Shown here piece after piece: positions 7,844-15,352 of a stretch of 18,717 nt of DNA. A model generated the notes under the pieces. The model worked only from the letters and a program-made list of their open reading frames with translations. It was not told where the DNA came from and ran no database searches. Position numbers and translations under genes: made by a program. The DNA comes from CAZAGT01 sp964484515 (lineage in GTDB: Bacteria > Desulfobacterota > DSM-4660 > Desulfatiglandales > HGW-15), in contig CAZAGT010000062.1 of NCBI GenBank assembly GCA_964484515.1, positions 1 to 18,717 of the forward strand, given 5' to 3'. Within the stretch, counting starts at the first letter, position 1, and each line of letters begins with the position of its first letter.

Positions 7844-8239
7844 TTATCCCCGTTTCACGGGGCCCAGTCTGACGAGGTCCCGCTTCATTTCATCGATCAG
7901 CTGAGTGATCTTTTGGCCGTCCGGATTATTCGCAAAGACCATCCTAATCCTGTCCCTCTCGATACCGTAGGCTTCGACCACACCTTGAAGGAGGTAGATC
8001 TTTTTCTCCGTCCGCAGGTTGCCGTCCTCGAAGTGGCAACGGCCCTGCGGGCATCCGAGAATCAGCACGCCGTCGGCGCCCTTCTCGAAGGCCTCGAGGA
8101 CGTACGTTGTGTCAACCTTGGAACTACAGGTCACAGGGATCCAATGCTCAGTCCCGGATGCCATGCGATCATGATCTGACAGATAGCCCCAACTGAAGTC
8201 ACAGGAAAAACAAACCACCTTGGGCGAGAATGTTTGCAT
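7844..8239 (-). CDS. mvhD: MvhD/FlpD-type hydrogenase delta subunit (iron-sulfur)
   Basis: A 131-residue electron-bridging subunit. In methanogens MvhD carries an iron-sulfur cluster and links the hydrogenase to heterodisulfide reductase. Visible cysteines are C10 and C13 (CFSCDFSW), C38 and C63/C68 (GCPQGRCHFEDGN, the family signature). Two in-frame ATGs are possible. The one at 8245 directly abuts AAGGAG, while the one at 8239 sits 6 nt from it, so 8239 is preferred. It is first of the compact mvhD-mvhG-mvhA run. No HdrA, HdrB or HdrC gene is adjacent; the upstream flavoprotein may be its partner instead. Confidence 0.92.
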   Translation of the reverse strand: MQTFSPKVVCFSCDFSWGYLSDHDRMASGTEHWIPVTCSSKVDTTYVLEAFEKGADGVLILGCPQGRCHFEDGNLRTEKKIYLLQGVVEAYGIERDRIRMVFANNPDGQKITQLIDEMKRDLVRLGPVKRG

Positions 8240-8245
8240 GCTCAT

Positions 8246-8251
8246 CTCCTT
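8246..8251 (-). promoter_or_regulatory. Shine-Dalgarno that decides the mvhD start
   Basis: Minus-strand AAGGAG has zero spacing to the ATG at 8245 but 6 nt to the ATG at 8239, favouring the second. Confidence 0.6.
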
Positions 8252-8284
8252 CCCTATCGAGACAGTCGAAAAACCTTCTTCTGA

Positions 8285-8510
8285 GAGGCTGATGGAAAAT
8301 GTCCAGATGCAAGGCTTCCGAAATCCCGAGGAATGAGGCGTAAATGAAAGGCGCAGGGCTCAAGGCCCAAGACTCAAGGTCTGAGACAAAACAAAAGATT
8401 TCAGAGAGTTTTGCCCTTCAGCCTTCCACCTTCTACCTTTGAGCTCTTGCGTACGCCGCAGTGACGCGGGATGAGGGTAACGCAGCAGATGGGCGTTTTC
8501 CGAGAGCCTC
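8285..8510. repeat. imperfect long palindromic element interrupted at its centre
   Basis: The left arm (8285-8346) and right arm (8449-8510) are imperfect inverted copies; both contain GAGGCT..GGAAAA..CCA..TGC...ATCCCG...GGCGTA in opposite orientation. The centre (about 8347-8448) is unrelated and includes an imperfect 14-bp tandem (CTCAAGGCCCAAGA / CTCAAGGTCTGAGA), consistent with an insertion into the tip of a palindrome. It fills most of the 282-bp gap between the GltD-like gene and mvhD. I recall similar palindromes dispersed in deltaproteobacterial genomes but cannot confirm this here. Confidence 0.7.
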
Positions 8511-8521
8511 ATCAGCATCAG

Positions 8522-10312
8522 CTAGAGCGCGGCATAGGCTCGCGCGACCCGTTCCGCGGTCGTATCTTCCACCAGGGTCCTTGCGCCCGATGGGCAAGCC
8601 TCGACGCACATGCCGCAGCCCTTACATCTAAACGCATCGGTTATGGAAATCAATCGACCATTGCTCTCCTTGATTTGGGCCGCATCGTAAAAACAGGCCG
8701 AGACACACACACCACACCCGCTGCACCGATCGTGGTTTACCTCGACCGTCGGGACCGATTCCTGAATGCCCACGGAGACGCAGGCCTTACAGGAAACGCA
8801 GGGACCGCAGTAGAGGCACCTTTTGGCCTCTTCGATCGCCTCCGAAAGCGTGAAACCGGTCTCGTAAATCTGGAAATGCATCCTCTTTTCCGGAGGGATC
8901 CACAATACTTCAGGTTCCGTCTGATAAGCCCGCTTCAATGGGATACCGAGGGCCTCGTAGTCCCTCTTGCGACCTTCCTTCATATCTTGTCCCGTCAAGT
9001 ACCGGACGATCGATTCCGAGGCAACCAGGCCATCCCTCATGGCATCGGCCATGAAACCGATGCGCCTGAGATCGCCCCCAACAAAGACATTCTCCCTGTT
9101 CAGGCTCTGCAATGTGAGCGCGTCGACAGCGAGTCTCCCCCGTTCATCCAGCAGCTGATCCTGCTGCAAGGATGACTTATCGGGGCCTTGGCCAACCGTG
9201 ATGATCAACACATCCAGGCCGAGAGGGATGACGTCCGAAACATCGAACTGCGGATTAAATCCGGAGGCATCAAAGACGCTCGTGCAGCGGGGGCATTCAA
9301 TCCTTTTCACTCGTTCCCCTTCGCCGAGGATCTTGCTTACCCCCCTTGAATAGATGATCTTGATCCCTTCCTGCCAGGCGCCCCTGATTTCCTCGGCATC
9401 GGCCGGAATACCGTCGGGCGTGTTTTTGGCGGCGGACTCCAGACATAGAATGGTCGTCTCGCCCCCCAGCCTTCTGGCGGTCCGGGCGACATCGAAGGCC
9501 ACATTCCCCCCACCAATGACCGTGACCCTCTTGCCCTGGAAGTAATTCGGATTGATGTTTCCATGACTGACTTCGTATAGGAATGTATGTCCGTACATGA
9601 CTCCGGAGAGATTTTGACCTATGACTTCTTCTCCATGGAAAACGAGGGTCCTAGGAGTGGGTGTCCCCTTGGCGATGAATGTGGCCTCGTAGCCTTCATT
9701 GTCTATCTTTTCAAGGGTCCACGTCCCTTCGCCGACATCGATGTTGTATTTCACGTCAATGCCGACAAGTCGCACCATATTCTCAACAGCCGAGGTGAGT
9801 ACGTCTTCCGGCAGGCGGTAGCGGGGGATCAACCAGAGGGCGCCTCCCAACCGGTCTGTGGCCTCGAAGATCGTGACGCGATAGCCTCGTTTGCTCAAGT
9901 CGTAGGCACAGAATAGGCCTGCCGGTCCCCCGCCCACCACGGCCACGTTTCCCTTGTGCTTGCGAATAGCGTACTCTTTCTTTTCAGCTAGGTATTCCGT
10001 GTAGGTATCGGAAATGAATCTCTTGAGCAGCCTCCTCCGGATGGCCCCTCCTTTCGATTGGTAATTGCAGGCGAGTTCACATAAGCCACAGACATACCCG
10101 CAGACGGTGAAGAGGGGGTTCTTGTCAAACAAGTAATCGCCGATCTGGATGATGCCATCCCTGGCGCTCTCCGGGTCCTCGGGCAGAAGGGAGATCAGGA
10201 CGTTCGTGCGCTGAATATCTTCATTGATGGGGCATTGGGCCTGGCAGGGGGCGACAAACTGCTTTATGGCCGGTTCGACACAGGTATTTCCTGTATTGAC
10301 AGATTTCCACAT
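8522..10312 (-). CDS. GltD/NfnB-like FAD-dependent oxidoreductase with C-terminal ferredoxin clusters
   Basis: A 596-residue flavoprotein. The N terminus has a GltD-type cluster region (C11, C23, C27, then C71, C75, C78 and C82 in CGYVCGLCELAC). Two Rossmann dinucleotide motifs follow: VVGGGPAG near 126 for FAD and VIGGGNVAFD for NAD(P)H. The last ~100 residues carry three cysteine groups (CLYCGPCVSCKAC, CSGCGVCVSAC, CKGCGMCVEAC) for at least two [4Fe-4S] clusters. It resembles the small subunit of glutamate synthase, but there is no GltB, and its place just before mvhDGA suggests it connects the hydrogenase to NAD(P)(H) or ferredoxin. The ATG at 10312 is preferred over 10318 because AGGAG is 8 nt away rather than 2. 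The true electron acceptor is inferred, not shown. Confidence 0.88.
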   Translation of the reverse strand: MWKSVNTGNTCVEPAIKQFVAPCQAQCPINEDIQRTNVLISLLPEDPESARDGIIQIGDYLFDKNPLFTVCGYVCGLCELACNYQSKGGAIRRRLLKRFISDTYTEYLAEKKEYAIRKHKGNVAVVGGGPAGLFCAYDLSKRGYRVTIFEATDRLGGALWLIPRYRLPEDVLTSAVENMVRLVGIDVKYNIDVGEGTWTLEKIDNEGYEATFIAKGTPTPRTLVFHGEEVIGQNLSGVMYGHTFLYEVSHGNINPNYFQGKRVTVIGGGNVAFDVARTARRLGGETTILCLESAAKNTPDGIPADAEEIRGAWQEGIKIIYSRGVSKILGEGERVKRIECPRCTSVFDASGFNPQFDVSDVIPLGLDVLIITVGQGPDKSSLQQDQLLDERGRLAVDALTLQSLNRENVFVGGDLRRIGFMADAMRDGLVASESIVRYLTGQDMKEGRKRDYEALGIPLKRAYQTEPEVLWIPPEKRMHFQIYETGFTLSEAIEEAKRCLYCGPCVSCKACVSVGIQESVPTVEVNHDRCSGCGVCVSACFYDAAQIKESNGRLISITDAFRCKGCGMCVEACPSGARTLVEDTTAERVARAYAAL

Positions 10313-10320
10313 CGCCATGA

Positions 10321-10325
10321 CTCCT
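10321..10325 (-). promoter_or_regulatory. Shine-Dalgarno that decides the GltD-like gene start
   Basis: Minus-strand AGGAG is only 2 nt before the ATG at 10318 but 8 nt before the in-frame ATG at 10312, so the shorter protein is favoured. Confidence 0.6.
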
Positions 10326-10385
10326 TTCGTACCGATGCACGGCTTGCGAGCTTACAACCCGCGTCTGTTCTCAGTCATGGTTGTA

Positions 10386-10404
10386 AAAAGCAGGAATTGT
10401 GCCA
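10386..10404 (-). promoter_or_regulatory. candidate sigma-54 (-24/-12) promoter before the GltD-mvhDGA genes
   Basis: On the minus strand TGGCACAATTCCTGCTTTT has the -24 GG and -12 GC exactly 10 nt apart and matches the consensus TGGCAC-N5-TTGC except for one T to C change. It lies about 78 nt upstream of the preferred start of the GltD-like gene in a 267-bp gap, a normal distance for a transcription start near 10378. No enhancer-binding regulator is encoded in the window. The rest of this gap shows nothing else recognisable. Confidence 0.5.
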
Positions 10405-10579
10405 GGGCGTCAGGGAAATCAAGGAGCAGGAATTGGCCGAAAAACCATACGGATGGGGAGGATCGCCATTTTCGGGAAGGCTCGGGAAGTCAATTTCTGT
10501 CAAGATATTTTGCGAGGTGTAAAGCCGCTTCTTTAGTGGTTGGCCCGTGAGGTGACAGCATTTCTTGTTGATATCAGCT

Positions 10580-11593
10580 TCAGCAGATCCTTGGGAACTG
10601 CTCGCCTGTCAGCATATCTACGATGCGCGTCCCACCCATACGCGTTTCCATGACAACCCTACCCGGATGCTCCGGGAGGACCTCGCCGATGATACAGGAT
10701 TTCTGACCATAGGGTTCTTGTTGCATGGCTGCCAGGACGTGTTCGGCATCGTCCGCGGCCACGAAGGCGAGCAACTTCCCCTCGTTGGCCAGGTAAATAG
10801 GATCGAGGCCAAGCAGTTCGCACACCCCGGCGACATCGTCTCGAAGCGGTAACCGCTCTTCCCAGATCATGATCCCGACCGATGATCTCTCGGCGATTTC
10901 ATTCAGGGCCGTTCCGACGCCGCCGCGAGTAGGATCTCGTAACACATGGATGTCCTTGCTTGCTTCAAACATCTGACCGACTAGTCGATTCAATGGGGCC
11001 GTATCGCTCATCACCGTTGTTTCGAGCGCCAAGCCTTCGCGCTGGGCCAGGATCGCGATGCCGTGGTCCGCAATGGTCCCACTCAGGATAATCATGTCGC
11101 CGGTCCGCGCCTTGTTACTGCCGATACCGATACCCTCGGGTATCACACCAATCCCTGACGTGTTAATCAGGATCCTGTCGGTGACACCTCTGGGAACGAC
11201 CTTTGTATCACCTGTCACGATCTTCACCCCCGCCCTCTGTGCGGCCGCACCCATTGATCTGAGAATACGTGTCAGTTCATTCATGTTAAGGCCTTCTTCG
11301 ACAATCAACCCGGCACTCAAATAGAGGGGTGTCCCACCGCACATGGCAATGTCGTTGACAGTTCCGTTAACGGCAAGTTCACCGATATTGCCGCCCGGAA
11401 AGAAGATCGGATCAACCGTATAGGTGTCGGTAGAGAAGGCCAGGCGTACTCCCTGAAGATCGAAGATCGCGCCGTCGTTCAGGTCGGAAAGGATCGCGTT
11501 GTCAAAGATAGGGAGCATCAGGTTGGTGGTCAGGTCGTGTGCGAGTCTGCCGCCGGCACCGTGATCCAAGAGAACGGTCTCGGGCATCGTCAT
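10580..11593 (-). CDS. hypE: HypE, hydrogenase cyanide-ligand maturation protein
   Basis: A 337-residue AIRS/PurM-fold enzyme that dehydrates the carbamoyl group placed on its C-terminal cysteine by HypF, giving the thiocyanate used for the Fe-CN ligands. The protein begins MTMPETVLLDHGAGG and ends PRIC, with the catalytic cysteine as last residue (C337). The motif DPTRGGVGTALNEIAE is characteristic. The ATG at 11593 follows AGGAGG by 4 nt; the ATG at 11587 (10 nt away) is an alternative. A longer open frame to 11770 runs into hypD and is not HypE-like. It is 82 bp downstream of hypD, with a repeat fragment in between. Confidence 0.95.
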   Translation of the reverse strand: MTMPETVLLDHGAGGRLAHDLTTNLMLPIFDNAILSDLNDGAIFDLQGVRLAFSTDTYTVDPIFFPGGNIGELAVNGTVNDIAMCGGTPLYLSAGLIVEEGLNMNELTRILRSMGAAAQRAGVKIVTGDTKVVPRGVTDRILINTSGIGVIPEGIGIGSNKARTGDMIILSGTIADHGIAILAQREGLALETTVMSDTAPLNRLVGQMFEASKDIHVLRDPTRGGVGTALNEIAERSSVGIMIWEERLPLRDDVAGVCELLGLDPIYLANEGKLLAFVAADDAEHVLAAMQQEPYGQKSCIIGEVLPEHPGRVVMETRMGGTRIVDMLTGEQFPRIC

Positions 11594-11618
11594 TTCGCCT
11601 CCTGTATTGGACATAGCC

Positions 11619-11651
11619 GAGGCTGTCGGAAAACACCCATCTGCTGCGTTA
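11619..11651. repeat. partial copy of the palindromic element (one arm)
   Basis: This 33-bp stretch matches the reverse complement of 8478-8510 at 31 of 33 positions. Weaker similarity (shared CCCGCG) continues towards the hypD stop at 11676. Only one arm is present. It occupies the hypD-hypE spacer. Confidence 0.75.
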
Positions 11652-11675
11652 CTCCTTTGCCCGCGCCCCGCTTGG

Positions 11676-12755
11676 CTAGCTCCGTTGGTAACGGAAGTAG
11701 GCGGCACAGGTCCCTTCGCTCGAGACCATGCAGGGTCCGATCGGATGGGCAGGGTTGCAGGCCGTGCCAAAAAGGGAGCACTCTGTCGGCTTCTTCAAAC
11801 CCCGAAGGNNNNNNNNNNCTTTCGGGTCCTTTGAATATGAGATATCCAATTCAAGCGTCTCTGCCGCATCGAAGGACTTGAACGTCTTTCGAATCTCAAG
11901 GCCGCTTGCCGGAATTGACCCCAGGCCCCGCCAGGGCACCTCGCTTTTCTCAAACACCTCGCCCATGGTTGATTGCGCCTTAAGGTTGCCTTCGGGTTTC
12001 ACTGCTCGTTCATAGGCGTTTTCCAACGCTGCTCGTCTATGGGCGGTCTGCTCAACTAGCAGCGATATGGCATGCAGGATATCCACCGGTTCGAAACCAG
12101 CAACAACACAGGGTATCTGGTGGACCTCGAAAAACTCTCGATACGCCTCAGTGCCGATGACAACAGAGACATGCCCCGGCAACATAAAACCGTCAATCTT
12201 CAAAGCTGGTGTCGATACTAGGGCCTCGAGTGCCGGTACCACGAGCTTCAAGGCGGAGAAGACCAGGAAGTTCTGGATGCCTTGCTTTTTCGCAAGGAGT
12301 ATCGCCGCAGCCACGGTCGGGGCGGTCGTTTCAAAGCCTACCCCGAGAAAGACGATCTTTTTATCCGGATACTTAGAGGCCAACGCGAGGGCATCAGAGG
12401 CGGAGTAGACAACCCGAACGTCCGCACCATTCGCCCTTTCCTTTTGCAGGGACGAATACGTCCCGGGCACGCGCATGAGATCCCCAAAAGTGGCCACGAT
12501 GACGTCTTTTCGCTTGGCAGTTTCAATGAAGGCGTCAATGTCTCTCTGCGCTGTTACGCAAACAGGACAGCCGGGGCCGGAAAGAAGTGAGATCGACTCC
12601 GGCAGGACAGTACGAATTCCACTTCGAAAGACGGAGACGGTGTGCGTCCCGCACACCTCCATCAGACGAATATCACCGGTACTGAATCGTTGGATCCCAG
12701 CGATTAGTCGTTTGCAAAGCTCTGAATCCCGGTATTCTTCAATGTACTTTAGCAT
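11676..12755 (-). CDS. hypD: HypD, hydrogenase Fe(CN)2CO assembly protein (contains 10-N gap)
   Basis: HypD works with HypC as the scaffold on which the Fe(CN)2CO unit is built. Visible family motifs are MEVCGTHT (C35), GPGCPVC (C63, C66), FGDLMRVPG, GFETTAPT, MLPGHVS and the C-terminal ECSLFGTAC and GPCMVSSEGTCAAY. The encoded length is about 359 residues, near the usual 360-380. Ten N at 11809-11818 interrupt the sequence where other HypD proteins carry a CxCG cysteine motif just before LRGLKKP, so the apparent loss of that motif is an assembly effect. The reading frame stays open across the gap as drawn. It starts 66 bp after hypF, with no obvious ribosome site. Confidence 0.93.
   Translation of the reverse strand: MLKYIEEYRDSELCKRLIAGIQRFSTGDIRLMEVCGTHTVSVFRSGIRTVLPESISLLSGPGCPVCVTAQRDIDAFIETAKRKDVIVATFGDLMRVPGTYSSLQKERANGADVRVVYSASDALALASKYPDKKIVFLGVGFETTAPTVAAAILLAKKQGIQNFLVFSALKLVVPALEALVSTPALKIDGFMLPGHVSVVIGTEAYREFFEVHQIPCVVAGFEPVDILHAISLLVEQTAHRRAALENAYERAVKPEGNLKAQSTMGEVFEKSEVPWRGLGSIPASGLEIRKTFKSFDAAETLELDISYSKDPKXXXXLRGLKKPTECSLFGTACNPAHPIGPCMVSSEGTCAAYFRYQRS
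11809..11818. other. assembly gap (10 N) inside hypD
   Basis: A run of ten undetermined bases. Compared with the usual HypD sequence around CxCGxVLRG, a few residues more than the four implied seem to be missing, so the true gap is probably somewhat longer than 10 bases. Confidence 0.98.
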
Positions 12756-12821
12756 GCGTCTTTATCGCTTGCGTCTTTTCGATTGAAATAAATCAAAGTC
12801 GGGGAGTTATCACAAAGCGGC

Positions 12822-15101
12822 TTAGCAGACGGATAAGGATGCGGCGATGACGGCCTGCCCAAGGGAGAGCCCGCCGTCATTGGCCGGGACCTGACGATGG
12901 GTATAGACACGGAGCCCTTTCCCTTCAAGGCCTTTGACCATGCCGTTCAAAAGTATCGAGTTCTGAAAAACCCCACCGCTCAATACAATTCGATCCAAGC
13001 CGTTCTCCTTACTCAAAACCCCGCAGAGGTCAACAAAAAGCCGAATGAGGGTCGCATGAAAGATCCCGCTTATCCGTGATGGATCATGACCCTTCAAGAT
13101 ATCGCTTGCGACGCCCCGGATGATCGGCTCACAACGGATCTTGAAAACGTCGTCCGGGATCCATTCATAGTCGTAGATCTCGTCTACGTGCTCCTTGGCG
13201 AGCATCTCCAATTCCATCGCGGCCTGACCTTCAAAACTCACCCGATCTCTAATTCCCAGGAGCGCCGCCACGCCGTCAAAGAGACGTCCCAGACTCGACG
13301 TGTCTGGGGCGTTAAACCGTTTTGAGATCATTTCCCTTATGACCCTCAAACGCTTTGGATCGAGTCTCTTGATAGCGGGGATATCGAGCTCAAGAAACTC
13401 GTCACCAAAGGCCCGGAACAGATAGCTGACAGCCATGCGCCAGGGCTCCTGAATGGCAGCTGAACCGCCCGGCATCGGGACGTACGCGAGGTGAGCCGCG
13501 CGCCGAAAGCCGGTTGTATCGGCAAAGAGGATTTCGCCGCCCCAGACCTTGGCGTCCGTGCCATAGCCCGTACCGTCGAATGCAAGCCCGATGACCGGGC
13601 CGTCGATGCCGTTCTCCGCCATACAGCTGACCACGTGGGCGTGATGGTGTTGCACCGAGAACCTCCGAACGTCCGGTTGCTCCAAGGCGTATCGGGTGCT
13701 CAGGTAATCGGGGTGCAGGTCGTATGCAATGACCTCCGGGTCTATGGCGAGCAAACGCTTGAGGTGTTGGACCGTCATTTGAAAGAACTCGTAGGTGGAC
13801 AGGTCTTCGAGATCGCCGATGTGTTGACTCAGATAGGCCCGGTTATCTTTTGTCAGGCATACGGTGTTTTTGAGCTGTCCGCCGCAGGCCAATATGTTTG
13901 GGATCCGCGCTCTCAGGAAAACGGGGGTCGGAACGTAACCGCGTGAGCGGCGGATAAATCCCGTACTGCCCCCCGTCTGTTTCACGATGGAATCATCCAT
14001 ACGTTGATAGATGGCTCGGTTGTGAATGAGAAAGTAGTCCGCGACGACCGCCAGCCTTGCAAAGGCCTCTTCGTTATCGATCACGATCGGCTCTTCACTC
14101 ATGTTGCCGCTTGTCATCACGAGGGCGGTGAATCCGCCGTCAAGGAGCAGGTAGTGGAGCGGCGTATAAGGCAGCATCACGCCAAAATACCGGTTTCGCG
14201 GCGAGACCGCTTCTGCGATCGTGCTCGGTTCCTTTTTGGGTAAAATGAGAATCGGACGCCGGGGCGATACCAGGAGGGCTTCCTCCTCCGCATTCAACAA
14301 GGCGAAGCGGCGCACGGCGTCGACGTCACGGGACATCAAGGCGAACGGTTTTTCCGCGCGTCGTTTTTTCTCCCTAAGTCGCCTAACCGCATCATGATTT
14401 TCGGCGTCCGCGGCTAGGTGAAAACCGCCCAGGCCCTTGACGGCCAGGATGTATCCCCGTTTGAGCAAGGAGGCACTCTCTGCAATCGGATCGGATACCT
14501 TAACCTCCCTTTTTTCATGACTAAAGAGTTGGACCTTCGGGCCACACGCGAAGCAGGCATTCGGCTGGGCATGGAAGCGCCTGTTCGAAGGATCATCGTA
14601 TTCATCCCGGCACTGTGGGCACATAATGAAGTGTTTCATTGCGGTGCTGGGTCGATCATAGGGTATACCCTCAATGATGGTGTAACGGGGGCCGCAGTTC
14701 GTGCAGTTAATAAACGGATAGTGATGACGCCGATCCTTGGGGTCAAAAAGTTCACTCAGACAATTCTCGCAGGTGCTGATATCGGGACTGATGATGGTTG
14801 AATGTGCGGTTTCGTTCTTGCTCCGAGCGATGGAAAATTCTCCATAGTGTCTCATGGTTTCCGGCTGAATTGAGATCTCGGTAATCATGGCCATGGGAGG
14901 AAGTTCTTGGGAGAGTCCGCGGCAGAACGAATCGAAATCCTCCTGGGCACCTTCTAGGTGAATGGACACCCCTGACGACGTGTTGGCGACGACACCGTGC
15001 AGCTTATATCTCAAGGCCAGGCGATATACGAAAGGTCGGAATCCCACGCCCTGGACGATGCCGTTTATCTGAATCCTTCTTGCGATAGGGCCTTCAGGCA
15101 T
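12822..15101 (-). CDS. hypF: HypF, carbamoyltransferase for hydrogenase cyanide ligands
   Basis: A 759-residue multidomain enzyme that uses carbamoyl phosphate and ATP to carbamoylate the C-terminal cysteine of HypE. Domains in order are an acylphosphatase-like region (INGIVQGVGFRPF, about 10-95), two zinc-finger pairs (C111, C114, C133, C136 and C161, C164, C183, C186), a YrdC-like domain (about 205-390) and a Kae1/HypF C-terminal domain with VQHHHAHVVSCM and LSGGVFQN. The length is normal and no key motif is missing. The ATG at 15101 is preferred; a GTG at 15140 in frame would add 13 residues, and neither has a clear ribosome site. It is the first of hypF-hypD-hypE, which follow each other closely. 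Confidence 0.95.
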   Translation of the reverse strand: MPEGPIARRIQINGIVQGVGFRPFVYRLALRYKLHGVVANTSSGVSIHLEGAQEDFDSFCRGLSQELPPMAMITEISIQPETMRHYGEFSIARSKNETAHSTIISPDISTCENCLSELFDPKDRRHHYPFINCTNCGPRYTIIEGIPYDRPSTAMKHFIMCPQCRDEYDDPSNRRFHAQPNACFACGPKVQLFSHEKREVKVSDPIAESASLLKRGYILAVKGLGGFHLAADAENHDAVRRLREKKRRAEKPFALMSRDVDAVRRFALLNAEEEALLVSPRRPILILPKKEPSTIAEAVSPRNRYFGVMLPYTPLHYLLLDGGFTALVMTSGNMSEEPIVIDNEEAFARLAVVADYFLIHNRAIYQRMDDSIVKQTGGSTGFIRRSRGYVPTPVFLRARIPNILACGGQLKNTVCLTKDNRAYLSQHIGDLEDLSTYEFFQMTVQHLKRLLAIDPEVIAYDLHPDYLSTRYALEQPDVRRFSVQHHHAHVVSCMAENGIDGPVIGLAFDGTGYGTDAKVWGGEILFADTTGFRRAAHLAYVPMPGGSAAIQEPWRMAVSYLFRAFGDEFLELDIPAIKRLDPKRLRVIREMISKRFNAPDTSSLGRLFDGVAALLGIRDRVSFEGQAAMELEMLAKEHVDEIYDYEWIPDDVFKIRCEPIIRGVASDILKGHDPSRISGIFHATLIRLFVDLCGVLSKENGLDRIVLSGGVFQNSILLNGMVKGLEGKGLRVYTHRQVPANDGGLSLGQAVIAASLSVC

Positions 15102-15352
15102 TTCTTTGTTGCTCTTCCGTTCTTGCGCCACTTTATACACGGATTACCGTCGCCTCACTCATCCAACACTCTCCCCGGAAAAGCGCAGGGTAAGATGTCC
15201 CCGCTGCACCTCTCAGGAAGGCTCCGGATGGTCGGGATAGAGAAAACGTAAATCACATCACGGATCGTGCCAAGGACAAAAGAGGAGCGATCATCACACA
15301 ATGCGCAAACCTCTCCTGGCGGCTGTAGGTCAAGCGGGTACCTGCGGCCACG

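Noticed and set aside
8471..9175. 234-residue open frame on the plus strand
   Set aside because: Antisense to the C-terminal ferredoxin part of the GltD-like gene and partly within the palindromic repeat; no motifs.
8522..10312. Glutamate synthase small subunit (gltD) as a literal call
   Set aside because: There is no gltB, the C-terminal ferredoxin clusters are extra, and the gene precedes mvhDGA, so only the fold similarity is kept.
10476..10504. Perfect TTGACA (-35) on the minus strand in the gap before the GltD-like gene
   Set aside because: No -10 hexamer is found 16-18 nt downstream; CCTTCC occupies the place.
15255..15274. Second sigma-54 site (minus-strand TTGGCACG) upstream of hypF
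   Set aside because: The -24 half is perfect, but the -12 half reads GTGAT and lacks the essential GC at the right spacing. The rest of the 251-bp gap before hypF shows nothing recognisable.
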